From Streptomyces varsoviensis (GTDB lineage: Bacteria; Actinomycetota; Actinomycetes; Streptomycetales; Streptomycetaceae): a DNA stretch of 64,000 nucleotides. Shown in pieces: positions 1 through 8,557 of the stretch. The stretch lies in NCBI RefSeq assembly GCF_000718635.1, contig NZ_JOBF01000015.1, positions 1 to 64,000 on the forward strand, read 5' to 3'. The notes beneath the pieces were generated by a model, which worked only from the letters and a program-made list of their open reading frames with translations, did not search any database and was not told the DNA's origin. A program made the position numbers and the translations under genes. The first letter of the stretch is position 1, and each line of letters starts with the position of its first letter.

Positions 1-78
1 GGCCTCAAGGGGCGGGCCCGCTGGGTGGAGCGGGCGACAGTGCTTGGGTTTGGGCGGAGCCCGGCGTCGGGCGGGCGG

Positions 79-891
79 TCACCCGCCGAGGGACAGCGCG
101 ATCAGCGCTGTTGTCGTCGCGGTTTCGGCGAGGGTGCCGAAGACGTCGCCGGTGATGCCGCCGAAGCGGCGGCGGCAGTGACGGAGCATCAGTTCGGCGG
201 CGGCGAGGGAGAGGAGGAGGGCGCCCGCGGAGCGAACGGCGGGGGAGGGGCCGTAGGCGAGGCCCGCCGCCGCGCAGGCGATGGTCACGGCGGTCACGGC
301 CACCGCCGCCGAGCGGACCGGGACCACGCCGGCGACGGCCGCGCCCAGACCTTCGGGCCGTGCCGCGGGCACCCCGGCCCGGGAGGCGAGGGTCAGGGCC
401 GTACGGGCCGCGACCGCGGCCACCGCCACGGCGAGCGCGCCGCGCGCCCAGCCCGCGCCGTACAGCTCGTACACGGCGGCGACCTGGCCGAGCAGGACGA
501 AGACCAGGGTCAGCACCCCGAAGGGGCCGATGTCCGACTGCTTCATGATGCGCAGCGCGTCCTCGGCCGGCTTGCCGCTGCCGAGCCCGTCGGCGACGTC
601 CGCGAGGCCGTCGAGGTGCAGCCCGCGGGTGAGCACCGCCGGTACGGCGACGGTGGCGACCGCGGCGAGCAGCGGGCCGGCGCCCAGGAACAGCAGCGCC
701 CCGCCGACCGCCGCCGCGCACAGGCCGGCCGCCAGCCCCACGAGCGGCGCGGCCAGCATTCCGCCGCGGGCGGCCGGCCGGTCCCATCGGGTCAGCCGTA
801 CGGGCAGCACGCTCAGGGTGCCGAAGGCGAAGCGCAGGGCGTCGCCGAGGGAGGCGCGGCCCGCGGCGGAGTCGGGGGCGGTGTCGGTCAT
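79..891 (-). CDS. cobS: Adenosylcobinamide-GDP ribazoletransferase (cobalamin synthase)
   Basis: CobS is an integral membrane enzyme that joins adenosylcobinamide-GDP to alpha-ribazole in the last steps of the nucleotide loop pathway of cobalamin synthesis. The 270-residue product has the family signature LHLDGLADVADG (around residues 92-103) followed by an acidic/basic stretch ending in KQSDIGPFG, and several Ala/Val/Leu-rich membrane helices. Length is normal. The ATG at 891 gives the usual short soluble N-terminus before the first helix. It lies on the same strand as cobT and cobU further right but is separated from them by three unrelated genes, so the late-cobalamin genes are clustered rather than one operon. 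I see no cobalamin riboswitch upstream. Confidence 0.93.
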   Translation of the reverse strand: MTDTAPDSAAGRASLGDALRFAFGTLSVLPVRLTRWDRPAARGGMLAAPLVGLAAGLCAAAVGGALLFLGAGPLLAAVATVAVPAVLTRGLHLDGLADVADGLGSGKPAEDALRIMKQSDIGPFGVLTLVFVLLGQVAAVYELYGAGWARGALAVAVAAVAARTALTLASRAGVPAARPEGLGAAVAGVVPVRSAAVAVTAVTIACAAAGLAYGPSPAVRSAGALLLSLAAAELMLRHCRRRFGGITGDVFGTLAETATTTALIALSLGG

Positions 892-968
892 CGCGCGCAG
901 GTTATCCGACGTCTTGCGACGTCAGGGGCGTTAGGTTTCCCCTAGCGGGCAGATTCGGGAGCGTCGTC

Positions 969-1706
969 ATGGGTCACTGGTGGAGTCGCAACATCGTCGA
1001 GCCGGGCAAGCTGCCGCTGCTGCTGGCGCTGGCCTCGTTCGTGCTGACGTTCCTGGTGACCCGGGTGATCACGCGGCTGATCCGGGCGGGCAAGGGCCCG
1101 TTCCGCAACATCCGGCCGGGCGGGCTGCACATCCACCACGTGGTGCCCGGCATCGTCTTGATGGTGGTCGGCGGGTTCGGCGCGGTGGCCGGCGGGCGGC
1201 ACGGCTTCGGCACGGCGGTGACGGCGGTGCTGTTCGGGGCGGGCGCGGGCCTGGTGCTGGACGAGTTCGCGCTCGTACTGCACCTGGACGACGTGTACTG
1301 GAGCGAGCAGGGGCGCAAGAGCGTCGAGGTCGTGGTGCTGACGGCGGCGCTGGTCACGCTGATGCTGGCGGGCTTCTCGCCGTTCGGGGTCGACGCGCTG
1401 ACACCGGAGGAGCTGCGCAGCCGCGGCCTGGTGACGACGAACGTGCTGTTCAACTTCGCCATCGCGCTGTTCGCGCTGGCCAAGGGGAAGCCGCGGATAG
1501 CGGTGATCGGGGTGGTGGTGCCGTTCGTGGCGATCATCGGGGCGGTACGGCTCGCCCGGCCCGGTTCGCCGTGGGCGCGGCGCTGCTACCGCCACCGGCC
1601 GCGGGCCCGGCGCAAGGCGCGGGTACGGGCGTACCGGCACGACGCGCGCTGGCAGGCGCTGCGCCGCCGCTTTCAGGATCTGGTGGCGGGGGCGCCGGAC
1701 CCCTGA
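969..1706 (+). CDS. Conserved integral membrane protein
   Basis: The 245-residue protein has about five hydrophobic helices and a very basic C-terminal tail (last ~50 residues, many Arg) likely to be cytoplasmic. A His-rich segment, GLHIHHVVPG (residues ~50-59), and an acidic stretch LDEFALVLHLDDVYW (~95-109) lie in or beside membrane segments and could bind a metal or lipid headgroup; that is inference. I do not recognise a family with a known function. The ATG at 969 follows a GGGAGCG ribosome-binding-like sequence. The gene converges on the minus-strand gene to its right and the two coding sequences overlap by 34 bp at their 3' ends. Confidence 0.75.
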   Translation: MGHWWSRNIVEPGKLPLLLALASFVLTFLVTRVITRLIRAGKGPFRNIRPGGLHIHHVVPGIVLMVVGGFGAVAGGRHGFGTAVTAVLFGAGAGLVLDEFALVLHLDDVYWSEQGRKSVEVVVLTAALVTLMLAGFSPFGVDALTPEELRSRGLVTTNVLFNFAIALFALAKGKPRIAVIGVVVPFVAIIGAVRLARPGSPWARRCYRHRPRARRKARVRAYRHDARWQALRRRFQDLVAGAPDP

Positions 1707-2539
1707 CCGCAGGCGTCGGGCAGCGGCAGGCGCTCGCCCGGCCCGAGCCCGTACGAGACCGGGGGCCGCTCCGGGGCCTCCGGCGGCCTGGTGCGGCGCT
1801 CTGAACTCCGCCCGCCGCCGTCGGGGCCGCCCCGCGAACCGCCGCGGGCCGCCGGCCCCCGGGCCCGGTACGGGTCGCGCGGCTTGCGCCGCCTGCGCGC
1901 CTCGTCGAGTACGCACACCACGAGCATCGTGGTGATCGCGGCCAGGTGCTCCCGGCCCGCCAGGTTGGGCTTGAGGATCACCTCGGCGGTCATGGCCGCG
2001 ATCACCACGGCGCAGCTCAGCCAGGCCCGGTAGCGCCAGGTCACATACACGGCGATGCCGACCACGGCGGCCGACGGGCCGGTGTCGATGGCCCTGGCGG
2101 CGTGCGCCGGCAGGCCGAGGACGGAGTCGGGGCCGATGTGCACGGCCAGCCGCGCGTACATCGTCCCGGCGAGGGTGGCGAGGTAGGCGATGGCCAGGGT
2201 GCGCTTGCGGCCCAGGCAGACCTCCGCGATGCCGAAGGCGAGGAGGAGCTGGGCGAGGGCGCCCCACATCGGCAGGTCGAGGGCGGGCACGAACAGCGAC
2301 AGCGGGGTGCGCAGCAGCGCCAGCCACCACGGGAGCTGCGCCTGGACCGAGCCGATCCGCTGGACCGGCTCGTAGCCCCAGGGCTGGTTCTGGACGATCT
2401 GGAGCACCGAGGTGAGGCAGACCGCGGCGATGGTCATGGGGATGGCCCGCAGCTTCTTGCGGACCAGCGCCTCGCGCACGGTCCCCAGCAGGGGGCCCCA
2501 CTCGGCACGTGCGGCGCGTCGGAGCGCCGCACGGTTCAT
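1673..2539 (-). CDS. Rhomboid-like multi-spanning membrane protein
   Basis: The 288-residue protein has a basic N-terminus, six or so hydrophobic helices over residues ~30-210 and a disordered Arg/Gly/Pro-rich tail. A GPSA motif in one helix and a REH in a later helix resemble the Ser/His arrangement of rhomboid proteases, but the canonical GxSG is not present, so proteolytic activity is unproven. Its ATG at 2539 overlaps the stop codon of the upstream MprF-like gene in an ATGA, so the two are translationally coupled and probably work together in the envelope. Rhomboid-like fold is my inference; the membrane topology is directly visible. Confidence 0.7.
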   Translation of the reverse strand: MNRAALRRAARAEWGPLLGTVREALVRKKLRAIPMTIAAVCLTSVLQIVQNQPWGYEPVQRIGSVQAQLPWWLALLRTPLSLFVPALDLPMWGALAQLLLAFGIAEVCLGRKRTLAIAYLATLAGTMYARLAVHIGPDSVLGLPAHAARAIDTGPSAAVVGIAVYVTWRYRAWLSCAVVIAAMTAEVILKPNLAGREHLAAITTMLVVCVLDEARRRRKPRDPYRARGPAARGGSRGGPDGGGRSSERRTRPPEAPERPPVSYGLGPGERLPLPDACGQGSGAPATRS

Positions 2540-4302
2540 CGCTTGCTCTCCAGATGCTTGCGGTTCAGCCACTTCGGCAGGCCCGGCGCTTCGAGGAAGC
2601 CCTCGGCCCGGCCGCTGGCGATGCCGATGCGCAGCAGGTCGCTGCTCTTCTCGAAGAGCATGAACCGGGGCTCCCAGATGGGCCGGTACTTCGCGTTGGC
2701 GCGGTACAGCGACTCGATCTGCCACCAGCGGGAGAAGAAGGTCAGCAGCGAGCGCCACATCCGCAGCACGGGGCCCGCGCCGAGCTTGGAGCCGCGCTCG
2801 AAGACGGACCGGAACATCGCGAAGTTCAGCGAGACCTGCTCGACCCCGACCTCGCGGGAGCGCTGCATCATCTCGATGACCATGAACTCCATCAGGCCGT
2901 TCTCGGACTCCCGGTCGCGGCGCATCAGGTCGAGCGAGAGGCCCTTGGGCCCCCACGGCACGAAGCTGAGCAGGGCGCGCAGCTTGCCGTCGGCGTCGTG
3001 GCACTCCAGCATCACGCAGCGGCCGTCGCCGGGGTCGCCGAGCCGGCCGAGCGCCATCGAGAAGCCGCGCTCGGTCGCGCCGTCGCGCCAGTCGTCGGCG
3101 TGGCGCAGCAGGTCGGCCATCTCGTCCTCGGGGATGTCCTCGTGCCGCCGGATGCGCACCGTGTACCCGGCGCGCTTGACCCGGTTGTACGCCTGGCGCA
3201 CGGTGCGCATGGCCCGGCCTTCGAGGGTGAACTCGTCGGTCTCCACGATCGCCTCGTCGCCGAGTTCGAGGGCGTCCATGCCGTGCCGCGCGTAGACGGT
3301 GCCGCCCTCCTCGCTCGCGCCCATCACGGCCGGGATCCAGCCGTGCTCGCGGGCCTCGGTGAGCCAGGGCTCGATGGCGCCGGGCCACGCCTCGGGGTCG
3401 CCGATCGGGTCGCCGGAGGCCAGCGAGACCCCGCCGAGCACGCGGTAGGTGACGGCGGCCTTGCCGGTGGGGGACCAGATGACGCTCTTCTCGCGGCGCA
3501 GCGCGAAGTAGCCGAGGGAGTCGCGGTCGCCGTGCTTGTCGAGGAGGGCGCGCAGCTTCTCCTCGTCGTCGGGGGTGATCGGGTCGGTGGCGCGGCGCGA
3601 GCGGAAGGCCGCGTACAGCACGAGGAGCAGCAGGACCGTGGACATCACGTTGATGACGACGTTGACCCAGCTCGGCGCGGAGATGCCCGGGTACCGGGAC
3701 TCGTCGCTGGCCAGCGAGATCAGCCGCATCACGCCGTAGTGCCAGCGGTCGAGGAAGCCGGCCTTGTCGTCGTCGTGCGCGTCGTTGGTGAGGGTGACCA
3801 GCAGCGCCGCGATCAGCGAGGTGACGAGCAGCCCGCCGACGGCGACGATCGCCGCCAGCTTGGGGTTGGAGCGGTCGCCCTTGGCATAGAACTCGCGGCG
3901 GCCCACCACGAGCGCCACCACGAACAGCACGGTGATGATCGTCGAGAACCAGTTCAGGCCGTGCCGGTTGAACTCGCGGAAGCCTATGGCGAAGACGTAG
4001 AGCACGCCCGTGGCCCCGGCCAGCACCAGGTTCAAGATCCACGCGGCGCGCTTGCGCCGGCGCAGCGTGATGGCCATGAACAGTGAGAAGAGGGCCGAGG
4101 CGAAGCCCGCGGTCGCCAGGTACGGGGTGTAGAACTCCTCGACGTTGTGGCGGCGGATGTCGGCCCCGAAGGACAGCCACACCGCGCTGAGGAGGTTGAC
4201 GAACGTAACGGCGCGCAGATACCACACCGCGAAGCCGGCGGCTCGCCGCGGCCAGATGCCGTGACGGGCGCCCTCATCCGGAGTCAAGCGGACTTCTCCC
4301 AT
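2536..4302 (-). CDS. Phosphatidylglycerol lysyltransferase-like (DUF2156/MprF-type) membrane protein
   Basis: The 588-residue product has an N-terminal membrane part (about six helices, residues ~20-230) and a C-terminal soluble GNAT-like DUF2156 domain (~245-570). MprF-family proteins transfer lysine or alanine from aminoacyl-tRNA to phosphatidylglycerol, which lowers surface charge and gives resistance to cationic peptides. Family-like segments include LGYFALRREKSVIWSPTGKA and a C-terminal region with SLNFAMFRSVFERG and RFMLFEKSSDL. The membrane flippase part is shorter than in full-length MprF (~840 residues), which is common in actinobacterial homologues. ATG at 4302. It overlaps the downstream rhomboid-like gene by 4 bp. 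Aminoacyl substrate cannot be read from sequence. Confidence 0.83.
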   Translation of the reverse strand: MGEVRLTPDEGARHGIWPRRAAGFAVWYLRAVTFVNLLSAVWLSFGADIRRHNVEEFYTPYLATAGFASALFSLFMAITLRRRKRAAWILNLVLAGATGVLYVFAIGFREFNRHGLNWFSTIITVLFVVALVVGRREFYAKGDRSNPKLAAIVAVGGLLVTSLIAALLVTLTNDAHDDDKAGFLDRWHYGVMRLISLASDESRYPGISAPSWVNVVINVMSTVLLLLVLYAAFRSRRATDPITPDDEEKLRALLDKHGDRDSLGYFALRREKSVIWSPTGKAAVTYRVLGGVSLASGDPIGDPEAWPGAIEPWLTEAREHGWIPAVMGASEEGGTVYARHGMDALELGDEAIVETDEFTLEGRAMRTVRQAYNRVKRAGYTVRIRRHEDIPEDEMADLLRHADDWRDGATERGFSMALGRLGDPGDGRCVMLECHDADGKLRALLSFVPWGPKGLSLDLMRRDRESENGLMEFMVIEMMQRSREVGVEQVSLNFAMFRSVFERGSKLGAGPVLRMWRSLLTFFSRWWQIESLYRANAKYRPIWEPRFMLFEKSSDLLRIGIASGRAEGFLEAPGLPKWLNRKHLESKR

Positions 4303-4328
4303 GAAAAGTGATCATATGGGGCGTCATG

Positions 4329-4349
4329 CGCGCCGGAGGCTCCGGCGCG
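4329..4349 (-). terminator. Inverted repeat downstream of cobT
   Basis: CGCGCCGGAG and CTCCGGCGCG form perfect 10-bp arms around a single G, just beyond the cobT stop codon and before the next minus-strand gene. On the minus strand an A/T-rich stretch follows. A hairpin here would terminate cobT transcription. Confidence 0.5.
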
Positions 4350-4364
4350 GGTGACGCAGGGACG

Positions 4365-5411
4365 TCAGGGGCGCACGGGCAGCTCCGCTGCCAGGGCCGC
4401 CGCGGCCTGAACCATCGGCAGAGCGAGCAGCGCCCCTGTCCCCTCGCCTACACAGACGCCGTGATCGAGCAAAGGGTTGAGTGCCATCCGGTCCAAAGCT
4501 TTCGCCTGGGCCGGCTCGCCGCTCACCTGACCGGCCAGCCACCAGTCCGGCGCCCGGAACGCGACACGCTGCGCCACCAGCGCGCACGCCGCCGAGACGA
4601 CTCCGTCGAGGATCACCGGCAGCCGTCTGACCGCGCTCTGCAGCAGGAAACCCGTGATCGCCGCGAGATCCGCGCCGCCGGCCGTCGCCAGCAGCTCCAA
4701 CTGGTCCCCGAGGACCGGGCGGGCCCGGCGCAGCCCGTCCCGGATCGCCGCGCACTTGCGCATCCACGCCAGGTCGTCGATGCCGGCGCCGCCGCGGCCG
4801 GTCACCACGGAGGCGTCCGTACCGCACAGCGCGGCGATCAGCGTGCCGGCGGCGGTGGTGCCGCCCACGCTCAGGTCGCCGAGCACCACGAGATCCGTGC
4901 CGGAGTCGGCCTCCTCGTCCGCGACGGCCATCCCGGCGCGGAAGGCCCGCTCCGCCTCGTCCGCGGCGAGCGCGTCCTCGACGTCTATCCGGCCCGAACC
5001 CCGCCGCACCCGGTGCCGCGTCACCTCCTCGGGCAGCTCGGCCGGGTCGCAGTCCACCGACATGTCGACGACCCGCACCTGGGCCCCGCACCGTCGCGCC
5101 AGCACCGCCGCCGCGCTCTCCCCCGCCAGCACGGCCCGTACGAGCGCCACCGCGCCCTCGGCCGGGCCGCCGGACACGCCCAGTTCGGCGACCCCGTGGT
5201 CGCCCGCGAACAGCAGCAGCTTCGCCCGCTCGACGGGCTTCACCGGCACCGCCCCCTGCGCCGCCGCCAGCCACTCCCCGAGCTCGTCCAGGCGCCCCAG
5301 CGCCCCCGGCGCCGGCACCAGCCGTTCGCGGTGCTCCTCGGCGTCCCGGCGCACGCCGGAGTCCGGACGCTCGATCAAGGTGGCGAAGTCATCGAGATTC
5401 AGGCCGCTCAT
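4365..5411 (-). CDS. cobT: Nicotinate-nucleotide--dimethylbenzimidazole phosphoribosyltransferase
   Basis: CobT transfers phosphoribose from nicotinate mononucleotide to dimethylbenzimidazole, giving alpha-ribazole phosphate for the lower ligand of cobalamin. The 348-residue length is typical. Family landmarks are LLFAGDHGVAELGVS (~87-101), the glycine-rich TGRGGAGIDD (~203-212), and the C-terminal GEGTGA (~327-332) that carries the catalytic glutamate. The ATG at 5411 is preceded by a TAGTGT -10-like hexamer ending 7 bp upstream, so the mRNA is probably leaderless. It lies 90 bp downstream of cobU on the same strand. Confidence 0.94.
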   Translation of the reverse strand: MSGLNLDDFATLIERPDSGVRRDAEEHRERLVPAPGALGRLDELGEWLAAAQGAVPVKPVERAKLLLFAGDHGVAELGVSGGPAEGAVALVRAVLAGESAAAVLARRCGAQVRVVDMSVDCDPAELPEEVTRHRVRRGSGRIDVEDALAADEAERAFRAGMAVADEEADSGTDLVVLGDLSVGGTTAAGTLIAALCGTDASVVTGRGGAGIDDLAWMRKCAAIRDGLRRARPVLGDQLELLATAGGADLAAITGFLLQSAVRRLPVILDGVVSAACALVAQRVAFRAPDWWLAGQVSGEPAQAKALDRMALNPLLDHGVCVGEGTGALLALPMVQAAAALAAELPVRP

Positions 5412-5418
5412 CCGCAGA

Positions 5419-5424
5419 ACACTA
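5419..5424 (-). promoter_or_regulatory. Leaderless-type -10 element for cobT
   Basis: TAGTGT on the minus strand ends 7 bp before the cobT ATG, the spacing expected when transcription starts at the start codon. There is no Shine-Dalgarno sequence in the gap, which supports leaderless translation. Confidence 0.5.
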
Positions 5425-5501
5425 CCCGCCCCGCCCCACCCCAGTCCCCCGCGCCGGAGGCGCGCCCCCCCGTGGGCCCGGAAGGCCCGTGTGCGGGAAG
5501 G

Positions 5502-6704
5502 TCAGCGCAGGGTCATGGACTGGCCGGCCACGGTGAGGAGGACGTGTTCGCATTCGGCTGCGATGTTGGCGTTGAGGCGGCCCAGTTCGTCGCGGAAGCG
5601 GCGGCCGGCGGGGGTGGCGGGGACGACGCCGGAGCCGACCTCGTTGCTGACGGCGACCATGGTGCGGCGGGTGGCGCGTACGGCGGCGACGAGTTCGTCG
5701 ACGCGCTCGCGCAGCGCCTTGGCGCCGCCGTTGGCCCAGGTGTCGTCGGACCAGGCGCCGACGGAGTCCATGGCGTCGGTGAGCCAGAGGGAGAGGCAGT
5801 CGATCAGCAGCGGCGGGCCGTCGGCGGCGAGCAGCGGCGGGAGGTCGCAGGTCTCCGCGGTGCGCCAGGAGGCCGGGCGCCGCTCGCGGTGGGTGAAGAT
5901 CCGTTCGGCCCACTCCTGGTCGCCGTCGCGGGTGCCGCCGGTGGCCACGTACGTGACGTCCGGGAACGCCTCCAGCCGCCGCTCCGCCTCGACCGACTTG
6001 CCGGACCGCGCGCCGCCCAGCACCAGCGTGCGCCGCGGCAGGTCCGGCACCGCGTGGTACTCGCCGACCAGCAGCGTCGTGCCGTCCGGCACCGCCCGCG
6101 CGCCCGCCGCCGCGAGCCGCCGGCGCAGTTCGCCGCCGGGCGGCACCTCGTGGTCGAGGTGGACGGCGATGACGTCCGTGGTGGCCGCGACCGCACCCGC
6201 CGCCCGGAGCCGGGCCAGCGCGTCGGGCCGCCCGACGACGTCCAGCAGCACCATGTCGTACGGGTCACGGACGCCGCCCGGCGCCAGCCCGGCCGCGGCC
6301 GCGCCGGGCGGCAGGTAGAGCAGCCGCTCGCCCTCCGGCCCGACCACCTCGTACCCGGTGCCCGGCGCGTCCAGGGCCACGGCCCGTACCCGGTGGCCGC
6401 TGATCACCGCCAGCTCCCGGCCGTCCGCCACCCGGCCCGGCGCGGGCAGCCCGGCCGGGAACTCCACGGTGGGGCCGTCGTGCGGGTGCGAGAGCAGCAC
6501 CTGCCGCACCCCGGCGATCGAGTGCCCGGCGCGCGCCGCCGCGAAGGCCGGCCCGGGGGTCAGGTCGAGGAGCAGCGCGCCGTCGACGAGCAGCGCCGTG
6601 GCGGCCCGCGCCGCGTCGCCGACCGAGGTGGCGCAGACCGCGCACGGGCATCCGGGGCGCGGCAGTCCGTCGGGGGCCCCGGTGCCGAGGAGAGTGAGTT
6701 CCAC
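5502..6704 (-). CDS. cobU: Bifunctional adenosylcobinamide kinase/guanylyltransferase with N-terminal MBL-like domain
   Basis: The C-terminal half (residues ~225-400) is a CobU/CobP enzyme, which phosphorylates adenosylcobinamide and then adds GMP. It has the P-loop GGARSGKS (230-237, Lys236), the segment THRERRPASWRTAE with the guanylylated histidine, and VSNEVGSGVVPATPAGRRFRD near the end. The N-terminal ~220 residues look like a metallo-beta-lactamase fold (MELTLLGTGAPDG start, two Cys in PGCPCAVC, LSHPHDGPT) but lack the full HxHxDH zinc motif, so this half is probably not a working hydrolase. CobU alone is usually ~180-200 residues; the fusion doubles it. ATG at 6704 fits the start of the beta-lactamase-like fold. 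cobT follows downstream. Confidence 0.92.
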   Translation of the reverse strand: MELTLLGTGAPDGLPRPGCPCAVCATSVGDAARAATALLVDGALLLDLTPGPAFAAARAGHSIAGVRQVLLSHPHDGPTVEFPAGLPAPGRVADGRELAVISGHRVRAVALDAPGTGYEVVGPEGERLLYLPPGAAAAGLAPGGVRDPYDMVLLDVVGRPDALARLRAAGAVAATTDVIAVHLDHEVPPGGELRRRLAAAGARAVPDGTTLLVGEYHAVPDLPRRTLVLGGARSGKSVEAERRLEAFPDVTYVATGGTRDGDQEWAERIFTHRERRPASWRTAETCDLPPLLAADGPPLLIDCLSLWLTDAMDSVGAWSDDTWANGGAKALRERVDELVAAVRATRRTMVAVSNEVGSGVVPATPAGRRFRDELGRLNANIAAECEHVLLTVAGQSMTLR

Positions 6705-6842
6705 CCCCCGATCGTCTCGCGTCCCGGGGCCCCGGGCGCGCGGGGCTCGCCCTTTGCGGGGCTTTACGGGCCCTGTTCACCGACCGTTAGGCTGCGCTGC
6801 ACAGTACGTGCGCAGCAGGTATTCGGGACTCAGGAGGCGGAC

Positions 6843-7052
6843 ATGGCCTGGACGTGGCGGTTCGAGAAGTCCGACGGGGCGGAGGTCCCTCCGGCGGTGG
6901 AGCCGGAGGAGTTCTCCACGCAAGGAGACGCGGAGTCCTGGATCGGCGAGGTGTGGAAGGACCTGCTGGACGGCGGCGCCGACCAGGTCAGGCTGTTCGA
7001 GGACGGCACGGAGATCTACGGGCCGATGAGCCTGCACGCCAGCGAGGGCTGA
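6843..7052 (+). CDS. Small conserved acidic protein of unknown function
   Basis: The 69-residue protein begins MAWTWRFEKSDG and is acidic, with the pattern FSTQGDAESWIGEVWKDLLDGGADQVRLFEDG. It has no membrane segment, no cysteine and no motif I can assign. A perfect AGGAGG ribosome-binding site sits just before the ATG, and codon bias is typical of a real gene. It is divergent from cobU and is followed by a strong hairpin terminator, so it appears to be a monocistronic unit. Function unknown. Confidence 0.8.
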   Translation: MAWTWRFEKSDGAEVPPAVEPEEFSTQGDAESWIGEVWKDLLDGGADQVRLFEDGTEIYGPMSLHASEG

Positions 7053-7098
7053 CACCGCGTCCGGGGCGCGCTGCGGGCCGCCCGTCGCCGTACGCTGC

Positions 7099-7131
7099 GC
7101 CGCCCGTAGCCGTACGTACGGTACGGGCGGC
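7099..7131. terminator. Bidirectional hairpin terminator
   Basis: GCCGCCCGTA (7099-7108) pairs with TACGGGCGGC (7122-7131) and, past a bulged G, CCGTAC pairs with GTACGG. It lies between the stop codons of two convergent genes, so it can terminate both. Confidence 0.65.
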
Positions 7132-7154
7132 CCGCGGCCCGCGCGAGCGCCCCG

Positions 7155-7955
7155 TCAGCCCCGCACGCCGCACAGGTGCAGCAGCGCCGCCACCGACCGG
7201 TACGGATCGGTGCGCCCGGCCCGGTCCTCGGCGGCGAGCAGCCGGTCCAGCGCCTCGCCCGCGGGCGGTGGCGCCTCGTCGTCGGCGGCCTGGTCGGTGA
7301 AGACGCGGACGCCGTACCAGGTGTGCAGCGGGGCGCCGATCCCCGTCAGGGTGGCCGTCAGCGCCTCCAGCCGGTCGGCGCGGGCCTTGAGGCCGAGACG
7401 GTTGGTGTAGTCGGGGGAGTCGAAGGCGGCGAGGGCGGCATCGAAGTCCCCGGCGAGGCCGGGGCGCATGGCGAGCGCGTCGGCGTTCCGCACGACCAGG
7501 GAGAGCAGTCCGCCGGGGGCGAGCACGCGGGCCATCCCGGCGAGCATCGGGTCGGGCTCGGTCACGTACATCAGCACGCCGTGGCACAGGACGATGTCGA
7601 AGGCGCCGGGCGGGAAGTGGGCGCCGGTGTCCCGGCCGTCGCCCTCGACGACCCGCACCCGTTCGCGGATGCCCTCCGGCTCGGCGTCGAGCGCCTCGCG
7701 GAACGCCGCGGCCATCTCGGGGTCGGACTCCAGGCCGGTCACGTTGTGCCCGGCGCGGGCCAGCCGCAGCGCCTGGGTGCCCTGGCCGAGGCCGACGTCG
7801 AGGACGCCGAGGCGCTGCCCCACCGGGTAGCGGGCGGCTATCTGCTCGTCGAGTTGGCGGGCGACGAGCTCCTGGCGGACGGTGTTCCGCAGTCCGCCGA
7901 GCCCGCCGAGCCAGCCCGCGGCGCCGCCGGTGAATCCGGCAGGGGCCGCGCTCAG
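7155..7955 (-). CDS. Class I SAM-dependent methyltransferase
   Basis: The 266-residue protein carries a methyltransferase fold: motif I VLDVGLGQGTQAL (~48-60), the acidic post-I residue in GLESDPEMA, motif post-II VVEGDGRD, and the VLAPGGLLSLVVRN segment typical of motif VI. Substrate unknown. Choosing a start is difficult: no ATG, GTG or TTG lies at the expected place. The best fit is a CTG at 7955 that overlaps the upstream stop in CTGA, imitating the usual ATGA coupling; the protein would then begin (M)SAAPAGF. The frame stays open upstream, but into sequence that also encodes the DUF3043 protein. It is coupled to that upstream gene. Confidence 0.85.
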   Translation of the reverse strand: MSAAPAGFTGGAAGWLGGLGGLRNTVRQELVARQLDEQIAARYPVGQRLGVLDVGLGQGTQALRLARAGHNVTGLESDPEMAAAFREALDAEPEGIRERVRVVEGDGRDTGAHFPPGAFDIVLCHGVLMYVTEPDPMLAGMARVLAPGGLLSLVVRNADALAMRPGLAGDFDAALAAFDSPDYTNRLGLKARADRLEALTATLTGIGAPLHTWYGVRVFTDQAADDEAPPPAGEALDRLLAAEDRAGRTDPYRSVAALLHLCGVRG

Positions 7956-8557
7956 GGCTTCTCCCCGCGCTTGACCTTCGGCTTCGGCAGGCGCAGCCGG
8001 CGCATCTGGAGCGTACGCATCAGGGCGTACGGCACGGCACCGCGCAGGTTCTCGTTCGGGAAGCGGGCGCGCAGGCCGCGCTTGAGGCCGACCGCGGTGA
8101 TCACGGAGTTGGCCACGATCAGCAGGATGACGATCATCCACAGCAGCAGCACGTACGCCTGGAAGGCACCGCGGTTGATCATGCTGAGCACCAGGATGAT
8201 CACCGCGAGCGGCAGGAAGTACTCGGCCACGGTGAACCGCGCGTCCACGTAGTCGCGGGCGAAGCGGCGGACCGGGCCCTTGTCGCGGGCGGGCAGGTAC
8301 CGCTCGTCGCCGTTGGCGAGGGCTTCGCGCTGCTTCGAGAGGTCCGCCCGGCGCGCCACCTTCTGGCGCTTCATGGCGTCCTTGCGGTTGGCCGGCGTAC
8401 TGGCCAGGCTGCGGCGCTGGCTGGTGGCCTCGCTGCGCTTCGGCGTCGGGCGGCCCTTGGGCGCCTGCGGGTCACGGGGCTGCTGGGGCTGGTCCGCGGT
8501 CACCTTGGTGGCGGCGGCCTGCTCATCCTTCGAACGGCTTCGGAACACAAAACCCAA
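7952..8557 (-). CDS. DUF3043 domain membrane protein
   Basis: The 201-residue product matches the actinobacterial DUF3043 pattern: a charged Lys/Arg-rich N-terminus (MGFVFRSRSKDEQ), the segment KRQKVARRADLSKQREALANGD, then two hydrophobic helices (residues ~115-165) and a basic C-terminal tail ending VKRGEKP. Function is unknown; the topology suggests a small inner-membrane protein with a cytoplasmic N-terminal half. It is the first gene of a two-gene unit with the methyltransferase and is divergent from pspA. Start ATG at 8557. Confidence 0.85.
   Translation of the reverse strand: MGFVFRSRSKDEQAAATKVTADQPQQPRDPQAPKGRPTPKRSEATSQRRSLASTPANRKDAMKRQKVARRADLSKQREALANGDERYLPARDKGPVRRFARDYVDARFTVAEYFLPLAVIILVLSMINRGAFQAYVLLLWMIVILLIVANSVITAVGLKRGLRARFPNENLRGAVPYALMRTLQMRRLRLPKPKVKRGEKP

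Noticed and set aside
1..78. A gene in the first 78 bases
   Set aside because: Too short to judge; no start, stop or motif could be tied to a product.
892..968. Possible cobalamin riboswitch near cobS, cobT or cobU
   Set aside because: No B12-box-like sequence or room for a ~200-nt aptamer upstream of any of the three genes.
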